Assembly (NCBI GenBank): GCA_017303995.1
Contig: JAFLBE010000041.1
Coordinates: forward strand, 1 to 40,185
Length of the DNA stretch: 40,185 nt
Direction: 5' to 3'
Source of the DNA: Bacteroidota bacterium
Lineage (GTDB): Bacteria; Bacteroidota; JABWAT01
Shown: piece by piece, positions 26,451 through 33,925 of the stretch
Layout of the letters: every line of letters starts with the position of its first letter
How positions within the stretch are numbered: position 1 is the first letter of the stretch
Translations under genes and position numbers: made by a program
Notes under the pieces: generated by a model
The model's input: only the letters and a program-made list of their open reading frames with translations
Told to the model about the DNA's origin: nothing
The model's database searches: none

Positions 26451-26514
26451 AAAAAAAGCGGATTGCCCTGTTTTTATACCAACCATGTTTTGTCAACAGT
26501 GAACAGGGCAATCC
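26451..26514 (-). terminator. Hairpin between rubrerythrin and the Fe-S gene
   Basis: Perfect 13-bp stem GGATTGCCCTGTT / AACAGGGCAATCC with a 29-nt loop, followed on the minus strand by GC and T7. It starts ten bases after the rubrerythrin stop, so transcripts probably end here in part, giving rubrerythrin higher expression than the genes downstream. Confidence 0.75.
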
Positions 26515-26523
26515 GGAAAGCAA

Positions 26524-26940
26524 TTACTTCATTGAATCGAGGGTAGACTGGAATTTGCCGGCGTGTGATTTTTCAGCACGGGCAAGGGTTTCAAACCATT
26601 CTGCAACTTCTGCGAAACCTTCTTCACGTGCAGTTTTTGCAAAACCCGGATACATTTCAGTGTATTCATAAGTTTCGCCGGCAACTGCAGCTTTGAGGTT
26701 ATCTTCAGTTTCACCGATCGGGAGACCGGTAGCAGGATCACCAACTTCTTTAATAAAATCAAGGTGCCCAAAGGCGTGTCCGGTTTCGCCATCTGCGGTA
26801 TTTTTGAAAACACCGGCAACTTCAGGATAACCTTCAATATCAGCTGTACGTGCGAAATACAAATAGCGGCGGTTTGCCTGGGATTCACCGGCAAAAGCTG
26901 CCTTCAGGTTTTCGATGGTCTTGGAATTTTTCAGACCCAT
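26524..26940 (-). CDS. Rubrerythrin (ferritin-like domain only)
   Basis: Non-haem diiron peroxidase protecting against hydrogen peroxide. The 138 residues form one ferritin-like four-helix bundle with the diiron ligands in place: Glu19 ([14 protein letters not shown]), Glu52 and His55 ([10 protein letters not shown]), Glu89 and Glu92 ([10 protein letters not shown]), Glu123 and His126 ([11 protein letters not shown]). The C-terminal rubredoxin domain of classic rubrerythrin is absent, so an external electron donor is needed; the Fe-S protein downstream is a candidate. AGGAG precedes the ATG. It heads the rubrerythrin/CCG Fe-S/DUF3501 module. Confidence 0.93.
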   Translation of the reverse strand: MGLKNSKTIENLKAAFAGESQANRRYLYFARTADIEGYPEVAGVFKNTADGETGHAFGHLDFIKEVGDPATGLPIGETEDNLKAAVAGETYEYTEMYPGFAKTAREEGFAEVAEWFETLARAEKSHAGKFQSTLDSMK

Positions 26941-26998
26941 GATTGATCTCCTTTGATTAACGGATTAAATACAATGATTTATTTTCTTAAAACAGGTG

Positions 26999-27029
26999 CA
27001 AATCTACTGAGAGATAAGTTCTCATTTAA
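26999..27029 (-). promoter_or_regulatory. Rubrerythrin promoter with an embedded palindrome
   Basis: On the minus strand TAGATTTG (26999-27006) is a perfect -7 box; TTA stands at the N20 position (27027-27029) with TTG three bases further up. Between the boxes lies the near-palindrome tgagagataagttctca (27008-27024), TGAGA-N7-TCTCA, where a repressor would block the promoter. No known PerR/Fur consensus is matched. Confidence 0.45.
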
Positions 27030-27129
27030 CAATGTAAATATAACCATTTCAGAAGATAATTGATTCCTTTACTGGGCATCATTTCAATTGATTGTTCTTA
27101 TGATTGCGATAGAGAAAATCGATTTTTGA

Positions 27130-27167
27130 CTAGGCGTGGTTAATGCATTCCCATTAAGCCACGCCGG
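27130..27167 (-). repeat. Inverted repeat spanning the 3' end of the Y-family gene
   Basis: GGCGTGGTTAATG pairs with CATTAAGCCACGCC (13 bp with one bulged base). The stop codon and the last three codons form one arm. It could end the transcript, but only a short interrupted A/T run (AAAAA after TAGTC on the minus strand) follows, so termination is uncertain. Confidence 0.45.
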
Positions 27168-28311
27168 CAAATTTTACCAGCTGATGTCCGTATTTGAGTT
27201 CAAGCCGGTCGATGGCTTTGAAAATTTTGTCTTCCCGGGTTTCTTCTTTCGTATCCCAGAGCAGAAGCTGTTCAACAGTTCTGAATAACCGGTCGGCGGT
27301 GATGACCATGAGCCCAACCTGCACCCGCCGGATAAGCATTCCTGCCAGCAGTCTCTCCAGTTTTTCGTACACCAGCCGTTCAGCATGAATCCCGCCGGGA
27401 AAGTTCAGTTGCCGGTAATCAGTCTGATGATCAGCAAACTGAAGGGAAATTTTAAACTTTCCGGCAAGCAAATTCCGTGACCGCAAGGTCTGACAGAGCC
27501 GGTGAAGTCCGTTGAACAGATAACCCCGCACAAGTTCGCCGTCATTGGTGGGTTCCTGAAACACAATTTTCTCGGTGAGAGCCGTTGATGCCGTATTTGG
27601 CGTGACCAGCCGGTCGTCAATTCCGCTGGCGTACCGGTGAACCGACTGACCCGGGAGTCCGAAAATCTGCTTGAGATAGGAAACGTCGACTTTCTGCACA
27701 TCACCCACGATCAGCAGATTCAGATCACGCAGACGGATGAGCATATCCTGTTGAATATCGGGTAAAATGTGAGTCGGATTCGGCGACAGAAATGGTTTTT
27801 CTTCACCTTCCGGAACGATGATCAGTTTTTCGTTGGAAAAGAGAGCCTGATCGGCGGCGGTTTTGCTCACCAGCTTGTTGACGGCAAGTCCTGAAAAAGC
27901 CGGAGTGCCGAGGTCGGATTCCAGTTCTTTTTCCAGTTTATAGAGCACGTTTTGCTCCTGTCCCCACAGACGGCGGGTTCCGGTAAGATCAATGTAGCTG
28001 GAGGAATAAGACGGCTGCTCAATCACCGGGGAATAGTAAGCCAGCCGTTTTTTGATCTGAGCCAGGGCCTGATCGTACAATTGCCGGTCAGCAAGAGCAA
28101 CTTTGGCATCGGGAATCCGGCTGAGGACTTTTTGCAGGGGCTGCCCCTGAACGATGCCCATCCGTTTACCTTCATCAGAGACGGCCAGAACGGGTGAACG
28201 TTGCTGATAAACGCCAACAATGACAATGGGGTGACCTTTCCATTCGGGATGGCGCTGCTCGATGAGCCGGGTATAAAGTGACTTGATTTTGAGGTGACCG
28301 ATCTGTTTCAT
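27154..28311 (-). CDS. Y-family DNA polymerase homologue lacking catalytic residues (ImuB-like)
   Basis: 385 residues from the ATG at 28311 (MKQIGHLKIKSLYTRLIEQR); an in-frame GTG at 28362 lies in repeat DNA and is unlikely. The fold of DinB/UmuC polymerases can be followed: PIVIVG, ADRQLYDQALAQIKKRL, IDLTGTRRLWG, GLAVNKLVSKTAA, the helix-hairpin region and a little-finger domain. The three metal-binding carboxylates are gone: Lys8 stands where Asp8 of Pol IV would be, and YSSSYIDLT replaces YSIDEAYLDVT, so Asp103 and Glu104 are Ser. This is the state of ImuB, a non-catalytic adaptor in SOS mutagenesis. Near the C-terminus EQLLLWD resembles the ImuB clamp-binding QLPLWG. No imuA or dnaE2 is nearby. 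Base composition looks richer in G+C than its neighbours. Confidence 0.82.
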   Translation of the reverse strand: MKQIGHLKIKSLYTRLIEQRHPEWKGHPIVIVGVYQQRSPVLAVSDEGKRMGIVQGQPLQKVLSRIPDAKVALADRQLYDQALAQIKKRLAYYSPVIEQPSYSSSYIDLTGTRRLWGQEQNVLYKLEKELESDLGTPAFSGLAVNKLVSKTAADQALFSNEKLIIVPEGEEKPFLSPNPTHILPDIQQDMLIRLRDLNLLIVGDVQKVDVSYLKQIFGLPGQSVHRYASGIDDRLVTPNTASTALTEKIVFQEPTNDGELVRGYLFNGLHRLCQTLRSRNLLAGKFKISLQFADHQTDYRQLNFPGGIHAERLVYEKLERLLAGMLIRRVQVGLMVITADRLFRTVEQLLLWDTKEETREDKIFKAIDRLELKYGHQLVKFAGVA

Positions 28312-28362
28312 ATAGTAAAAGTACTGCATAAAAAGACAGTAGTCAAGGTGGTTACGGGTCAC

Positions 28363-28593
28363 CGGAGGGAGAGGGGACGTGGGACAAGTGACGGAAATTG
28401 CAGGAAAAAATAATCACGGGTCACAAATTACGGGTTACAAATCACGAATCACAGGTCACGAAAACCAGGGACAAGTGACTAGTAAATTTAAAGAAAGGTC
28501 ACTGAGCGAAGTCGAAGTGCCCTTTCTTTTCGGACAAATCACGGGTTACAAATTACAGGAAGCGGATTACAAATTTCAGCATCTCCAAAACCA
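28363..28593. repeat. Block of degenerate 'acgggtcac/acgggttac' repeats
   Basis: Contains several imperfect direct copies of the words atcacgggtcac, aaattacgggttac, aaatcacg and gggacaagtgac, for example near 28418-28455 and again at 28538-28562. The same words occur at 28349-28362 and 39610-39751. No coding potential is evident. An inverted repeat at 28493-28526 is listed separately. Confidence 0.75.
28493..28526 (-). terminator. Terminator-like hairpin downstream of kynU
   Basis: On the minus strand GAAAGGGCACT pairs with AGTGACCTTTC (10 of 11 positions), loop of 12, followed by TTTAAATTT. The loop has the CTTCGCTCAGTG-type wording of a known kind of dispersed intergenic palindrome, so a repeat may have been recruited as terminator for kynU. 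Confidence 0.5.
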
Positions 28594-29871
28594 TTACGTT
28601 ACATCACCTGACCGTTGCCGGAAACTCAGAAAAAGCTGCCGGTTCACAATTTCCGACATTTTCAGGACTGCAACTGCCAGATCCTCAAACGTTGTGTAAA
28701 GCGGAGTAATCCCGATTCTGATATGATCGGGCTCACGGAAGTCCGGAATGATGACCGGACCACCATCCACGCCGGCAATCAACGCCTGGCAAATGGCATA
28801 TGCTTCGGGGTGACGGAAGGAAATGTGTGATCCGCGCTGATCCGGATTTTCAGGCGAACCCAGAGTAAACCCGAGTGGTAACAAAACTTCCTTCCACATT
28901 TCAATCAGGAATTCAGATTGCAGAAGGCTTTTCTTTCTGAGTTTTTCCATTCCAGTTGTCACCAGTAAATCAACCGAGGCATCAACAGCTGCCAGAGATA
29001 AAACCGGCGGCGTTCCGACAGTGAATTTACGGATTCCGGTAGCCGGTTTGTAAACCAGGTTAAAATCAAACGGACGTGCATCACCAAACCATCCCCAAAC
29101 AGGCGGAGTCAGGTGATCCTGCAACTCCTTCCGAACATATAAAAAAGCCGGAGAACCAGGACCGCCATTCAGATATTTGTAGGTGCACCCAACGGCGAGA
29201 TCAGCATCCGATCCGTTCAGATCAATCAAAACTGCTCCGGCGGCATGACTTAAATCCCACAGTATCAACGCACCAGAGTCATGAACCTGTTTGGTTACGT
29301 TTTTCATGTCATACATGAACGCAGATTTGAACGTCACATGACTGAGAACCACAAGCGCAACGTCGTCAGAAAGTGCAGTTTTTATGTCCTCATCCGAAAC
29401 CGTCATACCATCCTTGCTTGGAATCAGACGAAGCGAATAATCAGGTCCGAGCTGATACATTATCCCCTGAAGAATATACAGATCGGAAGGGAAGTTAAGG
29501 GTATCCGAAACGATGACTTTTCGTCCGGGACGGGCAGAAACGGCAGCCCAGGCAAGTTTGAACAGATTTTGTGAAGTGGAATCGGTTACCACAACTTCAT
29601 CTGATTTCGCACCAATGAGTTCTGCGATTTTTCCGCCAGTTGTGGCTGATTGGGTGTACCAGCCTTCATTCCAGCTTCTGATCAGCCGGGTTCCCCAGGT
29701 TTCCTGAATTTCTTGCTGAAGCCGGTCAGCCGTTACTTTTGGAAGCCGGCCGAGGGAATTTCCATCCAGATAAATCAGGTTTTCAGAACTGTGAACAAAC
29801 CATTGCCGGGTGAAGGCAATCGGATCGTTCTGATCCAATTCACGTGCCTGTTCAATCCATTTAGTTTTCAT
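28594..29871 (-). CDS. kynU: Kynureninase
   Basis: PLP-dependent hydrolase that splits kynurenine into anthranilate and alanine (or 3-hydroxykynurenine into 3-hydroxyanthranilate) in tryptophan degradation or NAD synthesis. The 425 residues fit the family: YLDGNSLGRLPK near 35, NEGWYTQ, VVTDSTSQNLFKL for phosphate binding, FPSDLYILQG, LWDLSHAAGAV with the PLP-contacting Asp and His, and TYKYLNGGPGSPAF near 229-242 with the Schiff-base Lys. No tryptophan dioxygenase, kynurenine formamidase or monooxygenase is in the window. It overlaps the upstream SGNH hydrolase gene by 11 bases, so the two are cotranscribed. Confidence 0.95.
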   Translation of the reverse strand: MKTKWIEQARELDQNDPIAFTRQWFVHSSENLIYLDGNSLGRLPKVTADRLQQEIQETWGTRLIRSWNEGWYTQSATTGGKIAELIGAKSDEVVVTDSTSQNLFKLAWAAVSARPGRKVIVSDTLNFPSDLYILQGIMYQLGPDYSLRLIPSKDGMTVSDEDIKTALSDDVALVVLSHVTFKSAFMYDMKNVTKQVHDSGALILWDLSHAAGAVLIDLNGSDADLAVGCTYKYLNGGPGSPAFLYVRKELQDHLTPPVWGWFGDARPFDFNLVYKPATGIRKFTVGTPPVLSLAAVDASVDLLVTTGMEKLRKKSLLQSEFLIEMWKEVLLPLGFTLGSPENPDQRGSHISFRHPEAYAICQALIAGVDGGPVIIPDFREPDHIRIGITPLYTTFEDLAVAVLKMSEIVNRQLFLSFRQRSGDVT

Positions 29872-30490
29872 TTTCGGATTCTTCTTTTAAAACCGGTAAA
29901 AGGATAGAAAGAGCCAGAGCTGCCCATTTTTCGTATGACTTCCCTGAAGGGTGAAGCAAATCACCTGCAAGGAACGAAATGTCATCTTTTACCTCCCGGC
30001 TGAAAGTGGTGATATCAACGTAATTCACACGTCGTTTTTTAGATTCTTCCCGGTTAATCGTGTTGAACCGGTCAATTTCTTCGGATATTTTTTCCGGATT
30101 CCGGTCTTTTGCAAAAGGTGTTACACCCCAGTCAGGAATTGAAAACACGAGAACATGAAAAGGAATTTTATCCGCAAAAAAAATCGCTTCATCGAGAAGT
30201 CCGGTAAATTCAGTCCGGTACGTTTCAGGGTCAAGATGACGGTATTGGTTGTTGACGCCGATCAGAAGAGAAACCAGATCAAACGGACCTTCCGGATTGG
30301 ATTCCATTATGCCATCTGAAAGTTCATTTGTTGTCCAGCCGGTTTTGGCGATGATCACAGGTGGATCAACGGGGATTCCATTTTCTGAAAGTTTTGAAGC
30401 CATCAAAACCGGCCAGCTTTCAGATTCAGAAACACCTTCACCAATTGTGTAAGAATCACCAAGGGCAAGAAAGGAAAGAGGTTTTTTCAT
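29861..30490 (-). CDS. SGNH/GDSL-family hydrolase
   Basis: 209 residues from MKKPLSFLALGDSYTIGEG (ATG at 30490). The GDSY motif carries the nucleophile Ser13; a Gly in block II, GVNNQ (block III Asn) and DLLHPSGKSY near the C-terminus (catalytic Asp and His) complete the set. It is probably a cytoplasmic esterase or lipase-like enzyme, as there is no signal peptide. An upstream ATG at 30550 would add 20 residues, but that stretch encodes a dispersed repeat (accacgaactacacgaag), so the shorter start is preferred. It is coupled to kynU, whose start overlaps its 3' end by 11 bases; an esterase acting on formylkynurenine is conceivable but unproven. Confidence 0.85.
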   Translation of the reverse strand: MKKPLSFLALGDSYTIGEGVSESESWPVLMASKLSENGIPVDPPVIIAKTGWTTNELSDGIMESNPEGPFDLVSLLIGVNNQYRHLDPETYRTEFTGLLDEAIFFADKIPFHVLVFSIPDWGVTPFAKDRNPEKISEEIDRFNTINREESKKRRVNYVDITTFSREVKDDISFLAGDLLHPSGKSYEKWAALALSILLPVLKEESENEN

Positions 30491-30511
30491 TGAAGATTTG
30501 AAGGTGAATTT

Positions 30512-30530
30512 ACCACGAACTACACGAAGA
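30512..30530. repeat. Dispersed repeat fragment before the SGNH hydrolase gene
   Basis: accacgaactacacgaaga (TCTTCGTGTAGTTCGTGGT on the other strand) resembles a short interspersed word seen in intergenic regions of many genomes of this kind. Here it lies inside the possible N-terminal extension of the SGNH gene. Confidence 0.45.
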
Positions 30531-30605
30531 TTATAATTATCGGTTGTCATCCTGAGATAACAAAACTTGCATTTACGTCAAATACTGATTCTCTTGTCTG
30601 TAATT

Positions 30606-31373
30606 TTATTTCAAAATAATGCCAGGTAACCTGAAAAACCTGAGTACGACATTCATTTTTTTGAGTGAATAATAGTAGATTTTATAAATGAACGAGGATT
30701 TAGCAGGTTCGGGGATTTCATAACTAAGTTTTCCGGTCTTCTCATGCACAGGTTCGGTTCTGATTTTCTTTTCAATTACGATAATTCCATCATAGTAATG
30801 AATCGAATCAACTGATTTCGTAAAAGAACTTACACCGAAATTTTTCTGTACAGAATGGTAGCCATGGAGAAAATCAATGAAATTTTTACTGTATTCGATG
30901 AATGTTCCACGCCTTTTAAGTCCACCCCCATATTTTAACCAATAGGAAGTCATAAGGTCTTCACACAAATAAATTCCGTCATCAGAAACATGATCAAACA
31001 ACTCTTCAAAAGTGATTATTTGCTGGCTCATTGTGTGCCCGCCATCATCAATCAGAATGTCAATTTTGGGGATTTGTTGTTTAACTGATTTTAGAAAATT
31101 CCGGTCAGATTGCGATCCAATAAAAATGGAAATATTTTCTTCCTCTAAATTTTTACATTCCGGATTAATGTCGATCCCATAAATGGTAGCCTGATCGCCA
31201 AAATAATTTTTCCACATCTGAAGGCTTCCACCCTGAAAAACACCAATTTCAAGAATGGTTACCTTTTTATTTCTGAATCCTGAAAAATGTCTGTCGTAAA
31301 TGTCAAAATAGTGAATCCACTTATGAATCTGACGGTCATTGTTTGCACGGAAATATTTTTCAAGATCGTTCAT
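30606..31373 (-). CDS. SAM-dependent methyltransferase (macrocin/CmcI-type)
   Basis: 255 residues from ATG 31373 (MNDLEKYFRANNDRQIHKW) with GGAG about ten bases upstream; a TTG four codons earlier is the alternative start. The SAM-binding region is KVTILEIGVFQGGSLQMWKN (about 35-54), followed by ATIYGIDINP with the acidic residue at the end of strand 2, and IDILIDDGGHTMSQQ. This matches class I methyltransferases of the macrocin O-methyltransferase/cephalosporin hydroxylase (CmcI) type, which often modify sugars or small molecules. The acceptor is unknown; no glycosyltransferases are adjacent. The gap 31374-31466 separates it from the lipoprotein gene. Confidence 0.85.
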   Translation of the reverse strand: MNDLEKYFRANNDRQIHKWIHYFDIYDRHFSGFRNKKVTILEIGVFQGGSLQMWKNYFGDQATIYGIDINPECKNLEEENISIFIGSQSDRNFLKSVKQQIPKIDILIDDGGHTMSQQIITFEELFDHVSDDGIYLCEDLMTSYWLKYGGGLKRRGTFIEYSKNFIDFLHGYHSVQKNFGVSSFTKSVDSIHYYDGIIVIEKKIRTEPVHEKTGKLSYEIPEPAKSSFIYKIYYYSLKKMNVVLRFFRLPGIILK

Positions 31374-31466
31374 CTGTTGCTCCAATTGGGATCGTAAAAT
31401 TTGGGGGATTGGAAGACGGTTTGGGTTTAGATAGTTATTGTATTATCAATTTAAAAAATCTGAAGT

Positions 31467-32240
31467 TCAATTCTCCTTCCCATCCAAACCCAACGTTTCG
31501 ATTTTATCTTGAGAACGCTGAATGTAGAGGGTTGTATCCTTGTAAGAACTGTCATCGATGGCATTGAAAAATTCGTATGCTTTAAGAAAGTCTTTCTTTT
31601 CGTATGCATCGAGACCTTTTTTGTAGATCTGATCTTTGTCTTCGGTTTTTGTGACGACTTTTTCACCTTTTTTAACCGATTTCAAACCGTCGAGTGCATC
31701 CTGGTTTTGGGAATCGTAAGCTAAAACCCGGGTGAAACATCTTTTTGCAGTTGGGAAGTCTTTGCTTTTAACGGCAGCATTTCCATCCAAAATGTTTTTC
31801 TGCAGGCGTTTCATGATTTCAGCTTCATTTGAAGAAAGATAGGTTTTGGCTTCTGCATGATCAGGAATCAGAGCAAGTAGGGCTTTATAATGCCCGGCAG
31901 CGGTGAAAACATTATTTTTGGAAGCAGCATCACGGGCAGCTTTCTCTTTCAGGGAAGTAAAATCTGAAAGAAATTTGTCGAGTTCCATTATTTTATCTTT
32001 TGCAGGCTGATAGTTAAATTTTTCGGATAAAAATAACAGTTCCTGTTTGGCCTGTGCTAAAAGTGCCGGATCGGGGATTTTCTTTCCGTCAGCAATCCAT
32101 TTTTCGGCTCGTGTTATCGAAATTTCAATTTTTTGATCTTTGCTGAATCTGCCCGCCCAGAGTTCATCTGAAGTTGGTGCACAACCCGAAAATCCCCAAA
32201 GAAGAATCAATCCGGAAACAAAGGAAAAAAGTTTATTCAT
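31467..32240 (-). CDS. TPR-like lipoprotein
   Basis: 257 residues with a lipoprotein signal peptide (lipobox FSGC, lipidated Cys20) followed by Ala-Pro-Thr-Ser, so probably an outer- or inner-membrane anchored periplasmic protein. The rest is helical with repeated TPR-like units: AAGHYKALLALIPDHAEAKT, DFPTAKRCFTRVLAYDSQNQ and KGLDAYEKKDFLKAYEFFNA, typical of a protein-interaction scaffold. Its start overlaps the stop of the adenylate cyclase gene by eight bases, so the two are cotranscribed and might act together, for instance as a periplasmic input partner of the cyclase; that link is inferred only from the overlap. Confidence 0.85.
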   Translation of the reverse strand: MNKLFSFVSGLILLWGFSGCAPTSDELWAGRFSKDQKIEISITRAEKWIADGKKIPDPALLAQAKQELLFLSEKFNYQPAKDKIMELDKFLSDFTSLKEKAARDAASKNNVFTAAGHYKALLALIPDHAEAKTYLSSNEAEIMKRLQKNILDGNAAVKSKDFPTAKRCFTRVLAYDSQNQDALDGLKSVKKGEKVVTKTEDKDQIYKKGLDAYEKKDFLKAYEFFNAIDDSSYKDTTLYIQRSQDKIETLGLDGKEN

Positions 32241-33633
32241 AGATCACCCTGAAAATCTGAAGCTGAACCTGTTTATTTTTCATCGGAACGGTGAACGGTT
32301 CACTTAAAGTAAAGGAACCCTGTTTGATGTGATTTTTCACCACATCTGTAATCAGAACTTCTTCACCTCCTGCAGCCGAACACAGCCGGGCTGAAGTGTT
32401 CACTGTGTCACCGATTGAGGTGTAATCCATCCGGTCACGGCTGCCGATATTTCCTGAAACGACTTCACCCGAATGAATGCCGATGCCGAGTCTCAGCCTG
32501 TTAAATTCAGCGTCTTTTTCTGCCAGTTTTTTAAAGTAAATCTGGATGTCAACGGCAGCTTTGATTGCCCGTTCTTCTTTTCCATCTCCCTGAAAAACGG
32601 CCATGATTTCATCACCGACAAATTTATCGACGTCACCTTTATGTTTCCGGATGAAGCCAACCTGCATATCGAGAAGCTGATTCAGAAACTGAACAACCCG
32701 GTCTGGCGTGGTTCCTTCCGAAAAAGCAGTAAAACCACGGATATCCGAAAAGAAAAAACACAGTTCATTTCTGGTTCCGCCCAATTCATGCTGACCCGGA
32801 TCTCCGGTTTTAATTGCTTCAATGGTGGATTCTGACACATATTTTCCCATGAGAATCCGTTCTTTCACCGATTGGGTCATCTGATTGAAAGCTTCGGTAA
32901 GATCACCCAGTTCATCACCACCTGAAACGGGAACGACGGGATATCGGCCGTCAGCAACTTCTTTTGCAGCGTGATACAACCGGCGGATCCGACGGATGAG
33001 GATGGCTGTAACCGTGATGATAATCAGAATGGCGAGAAGAAATCCGGTCAGACCGGTGAAAAATACTTTTTCCTGTTTGGCGGCGATTAGTTCACGGATG
33101 GGTGTCAGGGAATAGGTAAGCTGGGTGTACCCGAGAAAAATCAGTTTGCCACCTGCTTCATATTCAATTTTTTTGGTAAGAAAAACACGTACATCATTGA
33201 TGAGGCGGCCTTTGGAAAGGGAATCGAGTTGTGAGAACTTGGTTTCCGCCATGGACGAATCGACCGGATGGAGCTGGTCAGAGTCGGCATAAACGTAATA
33301 ATTCCGGTTACGGTCAACAACAATAATGGATTCCAGTCCTGGAATGTCCTGAGCGATCAATTCAGCAACAACTGAGCGCAAAGCAACTTTATCGGTTTCA
33401 CCGACCGAAAGGGCTTCAGCTGCTGAGGTTGAAAGGGTTTGAAAAAGAGCATTGAACTGTTTATGTGAAAGATCTTCGAGGTCTTGTTTTTCAGATTCAA
33501 ACATCGTCGTGACGATGAACAGCAGAACGGAAAGAAAAACCAGTCCGAATACAAGCGTGTACTTAATCTGCAGCGTAATTTTGAATCTTTTCTTTGCAGG
33601 TTCTGCCTGTTGAATTTCGGGTACAGTTTCCAT
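32233..33633 (-). CDS. Membrane class III adenylate cyclase with HAMP domain
   Basis: Makes cAMP from ATP. The preferred start is the ATG at 33633 (466 residues, METVPEIQQAEPAKKRFKIT); a GTG at 33702 lies partly in repeat-like DNA. Order: first membrane helix (about 25-46), an extracytoplasmic sensor region of some 140 residues, second helix (FFTGLTGFLLAILIIITVTA), HAMP (about 215-270) and catalytic domain (about 285-466). Metal-binding Asp residues are in FFSDIRGFT and KFVGDEIMAVF; the Lys before VGDE and the Thr in DYTSIGDTVNTSARL favour ATP and the class IIIb type; Asn and Arg of the transition-state set follow. The following lipoprotein gene overlaps by eight bases. Confidence 0.92.
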   Translation of the reverse strand: METVPEIQQAEPAKKRFKITLQIKYTLVFGLVFLSVLLFIVTTMFESEKQDLEDLSHKQFNALFQTLSTSAAEALSVGETDKVALRSVVAELIAQDIPGLESIIVVDRNRNYYVYADSDQLHPVDSSMAETKFSQLDSLSKGRLINDVRVFLTKKIEYEAGGKLIFLGYTQLTYSLTPIRELIAAKQEKVFFTGLTGFLLAILIIITVTAILIRRIRRLYHAAKEVADGRYPVVPVSGGDELGDLTEAFNQMTQSVKERILMGKYVSESTIEAIKTGDPGQHELGGTRNELCFFFSDIRGFTAFSEGTTPDRVVQFLNQLLDMQVGFIRKHKGDVDKFVGDEIMAVFQGDGKEERAIKAAVDIQIYFKKLAEKDAEFNRLRLGIGIHSGEVVSGNIGSRDRMDYTSIGDTVNTSARLCSAAGGEEVLITDVVKNHIKQGSFTLSEPFTVPMKNKQVQLQIFRVIYE

Positions 33634-33702
33634 GCGCTTCCTTTTCCTGATTCTGTAAAAATAAATGAAAAGCCGGACGGGAACAAGAAGGATACCGGGC
33701 AC

Positions 33703-33731
33703 CTCGATATACTCCCTTCGGTCGTTACTCG
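33703..33731. repeat. Dispersed palindromic repeat fragment
   Basis: CTCGATATACTCCCTTCGGT then CGTTACTCG, a word-like intergenic sequence with imperfect dyad symmetry of a type found scattered in genomes of this group. It lies between the divergent cyclase and CYTH genes. Confidence 0.45.
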
Positions 33732-33878
33732 GTGACCGGTTTGGTTCCTACACGAAGAACCAAAGACATAAGGAATCAAGGTTTTTTTGGGAAAAAGGCG
33801 AAAAACCTGAGAAAAAATCTCAGAGTTCCAATTGAGTAAAGAATTTGAATTTACCATAAAAAAATGAATTTTGTATTT

Positions 33879-33904
33879 CTCTGCGTTCCCTGCGCCTCAG
33901 CGGT
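33879..33904. repeat. 'CTCTGCGTTCCCTGCGCCTC' dispersed repeat
   Basis: A short segment with the wording CTCTGCGTTCCCTGCGCCTC followed by AGCGGT, which recurs as an interspersed sequence in various FCB and other bacterial genomes. Only one copy occurs in this window, just before the CYTH gene. Confidence 0.4.
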
Positions 33905-33925
33905 CAAGTCTAAAATAAGGTATCT

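Noticed and set aside
27154-28311. Pseudogene status of the Y-family gene because of lost active site
   Set aside because: The reading frame is full length, other motifs are intact, and loss of exactly the metal ligands mirrors the functional ImuB family.
28312-28362. GTG-started N-terminal extension of the Y-family gene
   Set aside because: The GTG is within an acgggtcacc repeat and the fold begins at MKQIGHLK; the ATG at 28311 (or 28329) is more likely.
28379-28699. 106-residue plus-strand frame across the repeat block
   Set aside because: Its codons come from degenerate intergenic repeats and the antisense of kynU; the translation is low-complexity.
33357-33857. 166-residue minus-strand frame overlapping the start of the cyclase
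   Set aside because: It runs in another frame through the well-supported cyclase gene and through repeat DNA, with no coherent domain.
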